Source: Piscinibacterium candidicorallinum
Lineage (GTDB): Bacteria > Pseudomonadota > Gammaproteobacteria > Burkholderiales > Burkholderiaceae_C
Direction of reading: 5' to 3'
DNA: 64,000 bases
Assembly: GCF_047549485.1 (NCBI RefSeq)
Contig: NZ_CP180191.1
Span: forward strand, 3,472,001 to 3,536,000
Shown here: positions 41,940-55,322 of the stretch, in pieces
Layout of the letters: every line of letters starts with the position of its first letter
How positions within the stretch are numbered: position 1 is the first letter of the stretch
Notes under the pieces: generated by a model
Databases searched by the model: none
Told to the model about the DNA's origin: nothing
Seen by the model: only the letters and a program-made list of their open reading frames with translations
Position numbers and translations under genes: made by a program

Positions 41940-42524
41940 TCAATGCGCCAGCGCTTCCTCGATCTCCGCGAAGCTCGTGGCCGCGTGGCTCAGCTCCAGC
42001 GTCACGCCCAGCTGCCGCGCGATCTGCGAGAGCGAAAAGATGCCGCGCACGCGCTGACGGCCCTGCGCGTCTACATCCAGCACCACTGCGTGCTGGCGGT
42101 TGTGCTCGCGCAGGTTGGCGATCACCTCGCTCACGCGCGCGTGCTCCACCTCATGCAGCAGCAGCGCCTCAAGCCGCGACATGGGCGTCATCACATCGCC
42201 CACCTGCAGCTCGGCATGGCGCATGCGACGCTCCTGCGCCAGGCGGATCGGCCGCTCGCCCAGCAGATCGGTGGCGGTGATCACGCCGGCCAGCAGGTCC
42301 TGCTCGGTGACCAGCAGCATGCGCACGCCGCGCTGGCGCATGGTGCGCTCGGCCTCGCCGATCTGGGTGTGCGTGTCGATGATGGCGGCGGGCACGCGCG
42401 CCAGATCGGTCATCACGTCCAGCGCCGGGCTGTCCGGGCTGAGGCGGCGCTGCGCGGCCTCCGGCTGGCAGATCCGGATCGGGCCGGCAACGGTGTGAGA
42501 GGACAGTTGTTGTGTGCGATCCAT
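41940..42524 (-). CDS. Two-CBS-domain protein
   Basis: The protein has 194 residues. Two CBS modules (about 37-95 and 108-172) show the sheet-helix pattern of the pair: MRQRGVRMLLVTEQDLLAGVITATDLL and VLDVDAQGRQRVRGIFSLSQIA. There is no other domain, so it is a free-standing Bateman module that probably binds adenosyl nucleotides in the cytoplasm. A strong AAGGAG site precedes the ATG. The partner protein is unknown. A gene of this type sits alone in many betaproteobacteria. Confidence 0.85.
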   Translation of the reverse strand: MDRTQQLSSHTVAGPIRICQPEAAQRRLSPDSPALDVMTDLARVPAAIIDTHTQIGEAERTMRQRGVRMLLVTEQDLLAGVITATDLLGERPIRLAQERRMRHAELQVGDVMTPMSRLEALLLHEVEHARVSEVIANLREHNRQHAVVLDVDAQGRQRVRGIFSLSQIARQLGVTLELSHAATSFAEIEEALAH

Positions 42525-42830
42525 TTGAACGCTGCTCCTTGGCTGGCGGTCTCGCGCGCCTGAAAGGACACCTTTGCGCGCCGTGACCGGGTTCTTTCAC
42601 CATAGGCAGCGCGGCGCAAAAGCGCGAGGCCAAAGCGCCGCCAAATGGTTTCAGCGCATGGATTGAGCGCTTGCCGTCAGTGGACTGACAGACTGGCGCG
42701 CCAGCACAGTGCGCATGGCGACATGTGTGGTCGCTCGAGGCGCGACGCATTGCGCCGGTCGATCTGCGGCAGCCTCACCGGGACGGACGGACGGAACCGC
42801 GCAGAACTGGATGAGTGGCGCGCGCCGTGC
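42525..42830. other. Intergenic region between the CBS and DUF748 genes
   Basis: There are 306 bases with no gene I can support. It holds the CBS ribosome site, a perfect GTCAGT-GG-ACTGAC inverted pair (42676-42689), and a GACG-type short direct repeat (GGACGGACGGACGG, 42780-42795). No T run or clear promoter was seen. Confidence 0.4.
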
Positions 42831-44093
42831 TCAGCGCCCAAGCAGCTTGCGCGCCGCCTCGCCCACGCTTTGCACTGCGCTCTGACCTGCGCCGCCGAGC
42901 AGGCGTGCGAACTCCTCTATGTTCAGCCCCAGACCTTCGGCCAGACCGAGGGTCATCTTGCCGAGCAGGTTCTCGTTGAGCGAGAAGCGTGGGTCATCGA
43001 GCCGTCCGGCGAGCGTGAACTTGATCACGATCTGACCGCGGTCGTTCTTCAGCGCTGCGAGCACCGCCGAACGCGGCACACCCATGAAGGCGCCGGACGC
43101 ACCGCTGCCGCTGTTCAGATCCAGTTGCCGCAGCGTCAGCGTGCCGGGTGCGCGCAGCTGCTGCGCCTTCACCGCGCTGCGCAGATCGAGATCGAGCGTG
43201 CCGCTGCGCACGCCGCCCTCGCCCGGCTTGAGCAGATATGGAGATAGCGCACGAAGGTCCACATGGCGCAGCGCCGCGTCCAGCTCCATGTCGCGGCTGG
43301 CCAGTTCGATCCAGCCCTGCAGGCGCACCGCGCCGCCTGCGTTCTGGGTGGCATTGCTGGACTGTGCAGAGCCGCTGACCTCGGTGCTCGAGGACGCAGC
43401 CGCCGCGTTCGCGGTGGCGGTTCCTGCGGCGGCTGGTGCCGTGCCGGCTGCACGCAGGGTGGCCTGCACATCCAGCGTGCTCTGCCCCTCCAGACTCGGC
43501 CACGCCAGCGGCCCGAAGCGCGCCTTGATCGGGTCCAGCCGCAGGGCCAGCGCCGGGCGGCGCACGCTGGCATCGAAGAACGCCACGGCGCAGTCCACCA
43601 GATCGATGCGCTCCACGCGCACGGCCGGGCCCTCGCCTTGGACTGAGCCCGCGGCAGCCGCTTTGGCTCCGGGCGGCGTGGCTGCGCGCGCGGGCGCCGC
43701 GGGCTTGCGCTGCAGCAGGCCGGGCAGCAGCACCAGCTCACCGTCCGCGCGGCGCAGCACGGTCAGCTCGCCGCCTTCGATCACCACGCGCGCGATGCGT
43801 ACTTCGTCACTGAACAGGCTGGAGAGCTGCGGCAGCACACGCACGCGCTTGGCGCGCAGCTCGTCCGCCGCAGGCCAGCCGGCGCTGGCGGCCGCGACCA
43901 CGACATCACTCAGCACCACGCCCTGCCAGCTCACGCCAATGCGCCCCACACTGGCCTGCGGGCCAAGGGCCGATTCCACCTGGCGCTTGAGCAGCTGTGT
44001 GGCAACGATGAAGGCCACGCCGCATGCGAAGGCCAGCCCCGCCATCAGCACGAGCCAGAAGCGCGGGCGGCGCCACAGCGCTGCGGCACTCAT
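42831..44093 (-). CDS. DUF748 (AsmA-like) envelope protein
   Basis: The protein has 420 residues. One N-terminal membrane helix (13-34) is followed by a long periplasmic region of the DUF748/AsmA type (SVGRIGVSWQGVVLSDVVVAA, then VRIARVVIEGGELTVLRRADG and VERIDLVDCAVAFFD). An Ala/Ser-rich insert lies at about 210-245. The C-terminal half (about 255-400) repeats the beta-rich pattern (GWIELASRDMELDAALRHVDLRALSPYL). Proteins of this kind are thought to bridge the inner and outer membranes for lipid transport; the specific role here is inference. Confidence 0.82.
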   Translation of the reverse strand: MSAAALWRRPRFWLVLMAGLAFACGVAFIVATQLLKRQVESALGPQASVGRIGVSWQGVVLSDVVVAAASAGWPAADELRAKRVRVLPQLSSLFSDEVRIARVVIEGGELTVLRRADGELVLLPGLLQRKPAAPARAATPPGAKAAAAGSVQGEGPAVRVERIDLVDCAVAFFDASVRRPALALRLDPIKARFGPLAWPSLEGQSTLDVQATLRAAGTAPAAAGTATANAAAASSSTEVSGSAQSSNATQNAGGAVRLQGWIELASRDMELDAALRHVDLRALSPYLLKPGEGGVRSGTLDLDLRSAVKAQQLRAPGTLTLRQLDLNSGSGASGAFMGVPRSAVLAALKNDRGQIVIKFTLAGRLDDPRFSLNENLLGKMTLGLAEGLGLNIEEFARLLGGAGQSAVQSVGEAARKLLGR

Positions 44094-44121
44094 GCCGCGC
44101 TCCTGCGCTTCAACCAGGCAG

Positions 44122-44240
44122 CTGCCGCTTTTCGCTTGTCTGGTGCGGGTTTCCAGGGCATCTGCCTGAAGACGCTTGCTGGATGCGCGTCTTCAAGGCA
44201 TTGACCTGAAGAACCGCACCAGACAAGCGAAAAGCGGCAG
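44122..44240. repeat. 119-bp element with perfect 27-bp terminal inverted repeats (B)
   Basis: The arms 44122-44148 and 44214-44240 are exact reverse complements over 27 bases. The 65-base centre holds a second pairing, TGAAGACGC (44167-44175) with GCGTCTTCA (44187-44195), so a branched hairpin can form. It lies in the gap between the DUF748 gene start and the SPOR gene stop. No open frame is present, and no flanking target duplication is evident by eye. Confidence 0.9.
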
Positions 44241-44301
44241 GGGTACTGCGCGAAAGCGCTTCGCTGCACGCCAGGGCGCGAGACGGCGGACCCCATGCAG
44301 A

Positions 44302-45165
44302 TCACCGCACCAGATCGATCGGTGTGTCGCCCAGCACCTCGCGCAGGCGCGCCCGCGCCGCGTCGCGATCCTGTGCGTTGGCAAAGGGGCCGATGCGCAC
44401 GCGGCTCAGGCCCTCGCTGAAATACACCTCAGGCCGGACGTCCGGCGGCCAGGCCATGCGGCGCACCATCGAGAACACGTTCCAGGCCTTGGGCTCTTCG
44501 GCAAAGGCGCCGACTTGCAGATACAAGGCGCCGCCTGCGCCTGCGGCGGATGTGCTGGCGCGTGCCGCTGGGGTGGATGCCGGGGTGGGTGCCGGGGCAA
44601 TCGCAGCAGCAGCGGTGGCCGGCGCCGCGGGTCCAACGCTCGGGGTGGCCGGGGCCGTTGAGGCGGCTGGGGCCGATGCGGCGCTCGCTTCTGCACTGAC
44701 ACCCAGTTCGGCGGGCAGGGGCAGCGCAGCAACATCTGCACCGCCGCGCAGGCCGGGCGGCAGGCCGGTGCTCGGTGCACGGCGGGCGTCGCCGCGGGTA
44801 TCCGGGTCAGCGCGGATCAGCAGGGGCGCTGCGCGCGTCGCATCCATCTGCAGTGCACGGGCCAGCGACATCGAGAACAGCGCACCACCCTCTCGCGCCG
44901 GTGCCTGCGTCGTCGCGCGGGCCACGCGCCCGCTGTCAGTCGCGGTGACGATCACGCGCTGCCCGGCGGGCCAGCCAGGGCTGCTCACCCAAGGGCTTTC
45001 GTCCTTGGCAGCCGGCGGTGCAGGCCGCGCGATGGTGAGCACGGCGGCGGGTTCTGCCGCCGCGGCGGCGAAGGCGTGAAGGCCGGCCAGGAGTGCGCCA
45101 AGGCCCATCAGACACACCGCCAGGACGCGGGCGCGCGTCGCGGATCGAAGCACTGCATTCGTCAT
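44302..45165 (-). CDS. Secreted SPOR-domain protein
   Basis: The protein has 287 residues from the ATG at 45163-45165, which gives a signal peptide (RVLAVCLMGLGALLAGLHAFAAAA). The middle section is rich in Ala, Pro and Thr (a low-complexity linker at about 145-195). The C-terminal ~75 residues are a SPOR domain (LYLQVGAFAEEPKAWN, then SRVRIGPFANAQDRDAARARL), which binds denuded septal peptidoglycan. An N-terminal beta region (about 40-130) may be a degenerate RlpA-like domain, but I see no clear catalytic residue. The gene lies in an accessory segment; a cell-division role is inference. Confidence 0.8.
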   Translation of the reverse strand: MTNAVLRSATRARVLAVCLMGLGALLAGLHAFAAAAAEPAAVLTIARPAPPAAKDESPWVSSPGWPAGQRVIVTATDSGRVARATTQAPAREGGALFSMSLARALQMDATRAAPLLIRADPDTRGDARRAPSTGLPPGLRGGADVAALPLPAELGVSAEASAASAPAASTAPATPSVGPAAPATAAAAIAPAPTPASTPAARASTSAAGAGGALYLQVGAFAEEPKAWNVFSMVRRMAWPPDVRPEVYFSEGLSRVRIGPFANAQDRDAARARLREVLGDTPIDLVR

Positions 45166-45256
45166 GAACCGAAACCTTAGCAGCGCGCGGCGCGGCAGAC
45201 AGCAGGGCCGAGGCATGCAGTCGGTACGGTGCAACGGTCACACAGAGCCCAAAGCA

Positions 45257-45282
45257 AACGGGACGCCCGATCGCGTCCCGTT
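45257..45282 (-). terminator. Hairpin downstream of gltD, candidate terminator
   Basis: A 9-bp stem AACGGGACG/CGTCCCGTT (45257-45265 with 45274-45282), extended by one C-G pair, 26 bases after the gltD stop. Minus-strand continuation is TTTGCTTTGG, a weak T tract. Confidence 0.6.
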
Positions 45283-45308
45283 CGCAGGGTTCAATCTTGA
45301 CAGCCCGC

Positions 45309-46778
<1,470 letters not shown>

Positions 46779-46821
46779 GTGCGTATCTCTTTGAATCGGT
46801 TGAGCGAATGTGCGGTGGTGT

Positions 46822-51570
<4,749 letters not shown>

Positions 51571-51634
51571 GGTCGATCCTGCTCTATGTTCAGATTTTCA
51601 TTGGGTTATGCGCCAAACGCATAACCATGCGGAC

Positions 51635-51709
51635 AAAAAAGGCGGCTTTGTGCCATCCCGGGTGTCCTGACTTGCGGAATCCGAGCGAGATGATGGTCAA
51701 AGCCGCCTT
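51635..51709 (-). terminator. Inverted repeat with T run upstream of gltB, terminator or attenuator
   Basis: Perfect 12-bp arms AAGGCGGCTTTG (51639-51650) and CAAAGCCGCCTT (51698-51709) separated by 47 bases. On the minus strand the 3' arm runs into TTTTTTG (51635-51640). It lies 86 bases after the stop of the unknown gene and 64 bases before the gltB start. This suits a terminator of the dgt operon or leader control of gltB. Confidence 0.65.
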
Positions 51710-51795
51710 GTGAGCGTCGGCGGAATATACACGCCGCCGCTGCTGCTTTGCAGCAAAGTCGGGAAATGTAGTCAGGCTTCGGGGCGATCGCCGCG

Positions 51796-52539
51796 TCAGT
51801 GACCGAACTTGCGCGTCGCCCTGGCGCCCGACGGGTCGAGCTCGGTGCTGTCCTCGTCCGGCCCGCCGAGCTTGCTGACATCGAGACCGTGGGGCTGGTC
51901 GAGCATCCACCGGGCAAGCTCTTCCATTAGTCGTTCAGTGACGAAATCAGCCGGCCAAGTGCCCACGCGCAGCCCCGGCACCTCGATGTTCTGGATCCGG
52001 TAGTCGACCTGCGCTGACAGGTAGTCGAAGCTCAGACGGATACCGCAGGGGATCACCGAGTCGAACTCGAAGCCGAAGCGGATGTCATCCCCTGGGTTCT
52101 TGCCGCGATAGGCTTCCTCGCGAAACTCGATGGACGCATCCAGCAATCGGCGGCGCAGTCGCTCGGCCGTGCGCGCCGGACGAGTTGTGTTTACGCGCTG
52201 TTCGGCTCGAAGTTCAGCGCTGATCAACAGTTGGTGAACAACTTCAGTGTTGCGCATGCGCATGTGCCGAACCACCAGCTTGGGCTTCAGCAAGCGCAGG
52301 TTCCGGATGTTGAGATCGGAGTCCATCTCAAATGCACGGCGGAGTCTCGGACGAATCTGCTCCAGATCGGCCACGATCTCTTCCCAGAAAGCGAGCGCGG
52401 CTGTGCTGGCAGTGTCACAGGCGACAAACTGCTCAACGCCAGGACCATCAAGCACAGCAGCTTCTTCATGCTCAGCGCTCGATGAGTGCGCTTCGAGCAG
52501 GCTGGGATCGAGCTCAAGTTTGGTTTCGTACTTCTTCAT
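51796..52539 (-). CDS. Unknown protein between dgt and gltB
   Basis: The protein has 247 residues; I do not recognise the family. It opens with an acidic stretch (MKKYETKLELDPSLLEAHSSSAEHEEAA), followed by a predicted helical part with repeated Arg residues (RPRLRRAFEMDSDLNIRNLR, then RLRRRLLDASIEFREEAYRG) and a more polar C-terminal half with IRFGFEFDSVIPCGIRLSFDY. There is no signal peptide or membrane helix. It overlaps dgt by 4 bases (ATGA), so it is co-expressed with dgt. The region between dgt and gltB is more variable than the flanking core genes. Confidence 0.65.
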   Translation of the reverse strand: MKKYETKLELDPSLLEAHSSSAEHEEAAVLDGPGVEQFVACDTASTAALAFWEEIVADLEQIRPRLRRAFEMDSDLNIRNLRLLKPKLVVRHMRMRNTEVVHQLLISAELRAEQRVNTTRPARTAERLRRRLLDASIEFREEAYRGKNPGDDIRFGFEFDSVIPCGIRLSFDYLSAQVDYRIQNIEVPGLRVGTWPADFVTERLMEELARWMLDQPHGLDVSKLGGPDEDSTELDPSGARATRKFGH

Positions 52540-53678
52540 CGCAACTCCAGCTCGCTGGCGGAGAAGATCTTGCGGAATTCGCGCATGGCATAGCGGTCCG
52601 TCATGCCCGCCACATAGTCGGCGATGCTGCGGTATTGCGCAGCCCGATCAGCAGACTGATAAGCAGGTGGCAGCAGCAGGGGCTCGTTGGCAAAGGCCTC
52701 GAACAGCTGCGTCACGATTCGGCGCGCCTTGTCGGTCATTCTTTGAACGAGATAGTGCTTGTACAGCCGGTTGAACAGGAACTGCTTGAGCTGCGTGAGA
52801 TCCTCCCGCATCGGGACGGAGAATTGCACCAAGGGCTTTGAAAGCGCCCTGACCTGGTCCACGTGACTCACGCCCGCGGATTCAATGGCAACGCTCGTCG
52901 ACTGCGTCAGGTCGTCCACTTGCGCGCTGATCATCCTGCGGATCGTCTCGCTGATCAGTCTGCGCCCAGTGCAGCCCGGGAATTGCTCGCGCACAGCGCC
53001 CGCGTGCTGCTCCCAAAGCTTCACCTCTGCGAGATCATCGAGGTTGATGTAGCCACTGCGCAAGCCGTCATCAATATCGTGATTGTTGTACGCAATCTCG
53101 TCGGCGAGGTTGGCAACCTGTGCCTCCAGGCTAGGCGATCCACCATTGATAAAGCGGCGACCTAACTCGCCCAACTGTTCCGCGTTGCGACGAGAGCAGT
53201 GCTTGAGGATGCCCTCCCGAGTTTCGTAGGTCAGATTCAGGCCGTCGAACGCGGCGTACCGCTCCTCGAGCACATCAACCACGCGCAGGCTCTGAAGATT
53301 GTGCTCGAAGCCTCCGTGTTCCTTCATGCAGCTGTTCAACGCATCCTGTCCTGCATGCCCGAATGGCGTGTGACCGAGGTCATGTGCAAGGCTGATTGCT
53401 TCGACCAGATCCTCATTCAGACGCAGCCGTCGTGCAAGGGATCTGCCGATCTGTGCGACTTCGATGCTATGCGTCAGGCGCGTACGAAAGAGATCCCCCT
53501 CGTGATTGAGGAACACCTGAGTCTTGTACTCAAGGCGGCGAAACGCCGTGCAGTGCACAATCCTATCGCGATCCCGCTGGAACGCAGGGCGATTCGGGTC
53601 GTCTGCTTCAGCATGAATGCGCCCGCGCGACTCGGCAGATCGTGCCGCATAGGGCGCCAGGGGCACGACTGCACTCAT
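52536..53678 (-). CDS. dgt: Deoxyguanosinetriphosphate triphosphohydrolase-like protein (HD)
   Basis: The protein has 380 residues, in the dGTPase-like type 2 group (shorter than E. coli Dgt). It is an HD-superfamily metal enzyme with the RRLEYKTQVF and THSIEVAQIGRSLARRL blocks. The HD residues are in AISLAHDLGHTPFGHAGQ. It hydrolyses dNTPs to nucleoside and triphosphate. It overlaps aroB by 4 bases and the unknown gene by 4 bases. In betaproteobacteria it commonly follows aroK-aroB. Confidence 0.93.
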   Translation of the reverse strand: MSAVVPLAPYAARSAESRGRIHAEADDPNRPAFQRDRDRIVHCTAFRRLEYKTQVFLNHEGDLFRTRLTHSIEVAQIGRSLARRLRLNEDLVEAISLAHDLGHTPFGHAGQDALNSCMKEHGGFEHNLQSLRVVDVLEERYAAFDGLNLTYETREGILKHCSRRNAEQLGELGRRFINGGSPSLEAQVANLADEIAYNNHDIDDGLRSGYINLDDLAEVKLWEQHAGAVREQFPGCTGRRLISETIRRMISAQVDDLTQSTSVAIESAGVSHVDQVRALSKPLVQFSVPMREDLTQLKQFLFNRLYKHYLVQRMTDKARRIVTQLFEAFANEPLLLPPAYQSADRAAQYRSIADYVAGMTDRYAMREFRKIFSASELELR

Positions 53679-54766
53679 CGATGAGCGTCGATGACCTGCG
53701 CAGCGAGCTCAACGGACTCAGGACGGATGACACCGCGCCCGATGGCCTCGAGCAGAATGAATCGAACCCTGCCACCCTCGTTCTTCTTGTCGAGCAGCAT
53801 GGCGTCGACGAGGGCTGAAGTGGATGCCTGTGCAGGCACGCGAACAGGCAGCCGGAATGCACTGACGATGCGCTGCACGCGAGCTACGGCGGCAGAGTCA
53901 ATGAGGCCGAGTCGCGCGGACATATCCGTAGCCAGCACCAAACCGCAGCCCACAGCCTGCCCATGCAGCCACGTCCCGAATCCGAGCACCGCCTCAAGTG
54001 CATGACCAAAGGTGTGCCCAAGGTTCAGCAACGCTCGCTCGCCCGTCTCAAACTCGTCCGCCTCAACGATCGCCGCCTTGATCTCGCAGGACCTTCGAAT
54101 GGCGTGCGTCAGCAGTTCTGGATCACGGGCAAGCAGCCCAGCGGAGTTCGCTTCCAGCCAGTCTAGGTAGGCGGCATCCCGGATCAGCGCGTGCTTGATG
54201 ATCTCGGCAAATCCGGCGGAGAGCTCCGCGTCCGGCAAGGTATTGAGCAGCAGTGGGTCAATGAACACCGCGCTTGGCTGATGAAATGCGCCAATCATGT
54301 TCTTGCCGAGAGGATGATTGATCGCCGTTTTCCCGCCAATCGAAGAGTCGACTTGAGCTAGCAGCGTCGTCGGCACCTGGATGAACGGGATGCCACGCAT
54401 GTAGGTTGCAGCGGCAAAGCCAGCCGTATCGCCGACCACTCCACCGCCGACCGCGACGATGATGCACTTCCGATCGCACCGTGCACGCAGCAAGGCCGAA
54501 TGGATGACATCAACTGAGTCCGCGGTCTTGTATCGTTCGCCGTCCTCGAGCTCGATACGCAGGTTGCATTGCGTGCCAGCCACCAGCTCCGGGTAGAGAG
54601 CCGCGATCGTCCTATTGGTCACCACAACCCGGGCGGACGCTTGCCGCACAGCGGTAGCAGCGGGCCAACTTCGGGCCACACCCGGTCGTACGTCGAGCGA
54701 ATATGAGCGTGTTGCCAGCGCAACCGTTAGTGCATCAACACTCACTTCGCGTACCTCCAAGCCCAT
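53675..54766 (-). CDS. aroB: 3-dehydroquinate synthase
   Basis: The protein has 363 residues. It is the second enzyme of the shikimate pathway (NAD- and metal-dependent). It has DGERYKT, VGGGVVGDTAGFAAATYMRGIPF, PTTLLAQVDSSIGGKTAIN, a metal-binding GEIIKHALI-type block (FAEIIKHALI) and NLGHTFGHALEA. The start at 54766 lies 32 bases inside aroK, a long overlap for this pair; an internal start would reduce it but leave the N-terminus short. Confidence 0.95.
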   Translation of the reverse strand: MGLEVREVSVDALTVALATRSYSLDVRPGVARSWPAATAVRQASARVVVTNRTIAALYPELVAGTQCNLRIELEDGERYKTADSVDVIHSALLRARCDRKCIIVAVGGGVVGDTAGFAAATYMRGIPFIQVPTTLLAQVDSSIGGKTAINHPLGKNMIGAFHQPSAVFIDPLLLNTLPDAELSAGFAEIIKHALIRDAAYLDWLEANSAGLLARDPELLTHAIRRSCEIKAAIVEADEFETGERALLNLGHTFGHALEAVLGFGTWLHGQAVGCGLVLATDMSARLGLIDSAAVARVQRIVSAFRLPVRVPAQASTSALVDAMLLDKKNEGGRVRFILLEAIGRGVIRPESVELAAQVIDAHR

Positions 54767-55322
54767 CGAGCGCGAGCTGAATTCGTTCCACCGCAGTCGA
54801 TTGGCGGGAGGACACGTCGATCACGACGCTCGCCACTTCTCGGTAGAGGGATTCCCGCAGTGTGTAGAGTTGGTCAATGGTTGCACGTGGATCTGAGTCT
54901 TGCAGCAACGGCCGCTTTCGGTCGTTCTTAAGCCGCGCATAAAGCACGTCCGGAGTCGCATGCAGGTAGAAGATCGGGATCCCTGCACACTTCAGCAGTT
55001 CGCGATTCGCATCGTTCATGACGATTCCGCCGCCCGTTGCAATCACAGCTGAATTGAGTCGAGCCTGGTTCAAACAGTCAATCAGTACCCTTGTCTCGCG
55101 ACCGCGGAAGCCGGACTCCCCTTCGCGTGCAAAGATCTCCTTGATGGTCACGCCGGCGCGCCGCTCAACCTCGCCGTCCGTATCGAGAAAGGGTAAACGC
55201 AAATTGGCCGCCAATCGGCGGCCAATAGTGGACTTGCCGGCGCCCATCATGCCGACAAGGATGGCACCACACTGCTCTGCGCTCAATCTTTTTGACGACA
55301 CCCTTCTGCCATTGATGGCCAA
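54735..55322 (-). CDS. aroK: Shikimate kinase
   Basis: The protein has up to 195 residues. Walker A is GMMGAGKSTIGRRL, the DTD segment is LDTDGEVERRAG, and shikimate binding is in FRGRE and ATGGGIV. A lid-type LKNDRKRPLL is also present. The start is uncertain. The listed start is a TTG at 55320-55322. A GTG seven codons later or a TTG twelve codons later would bring it nearer the usual length and reduce the 40-base overlap with the Ig-like lipoprotein gene. It is coupled to aroB by overlap. Confidence 0.92.
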   Translation of the reverse strand: MAINGRRVSSKRLSAEQCGAILVGMMGAGKSTIGRRLAANLRLPFLDTDGEVERRAGVTIKEIFAREGESGFRGRETRVLIDCLNQARLNSAVIATGGGIVMNDANRELLKCAGIPIFYLHATPDVLYARLKNDRKRPLLQDSDPRATIDQLYTLRESLYREVASVVIDVSSRQSTAVERIQLALDGLGGTRSEC

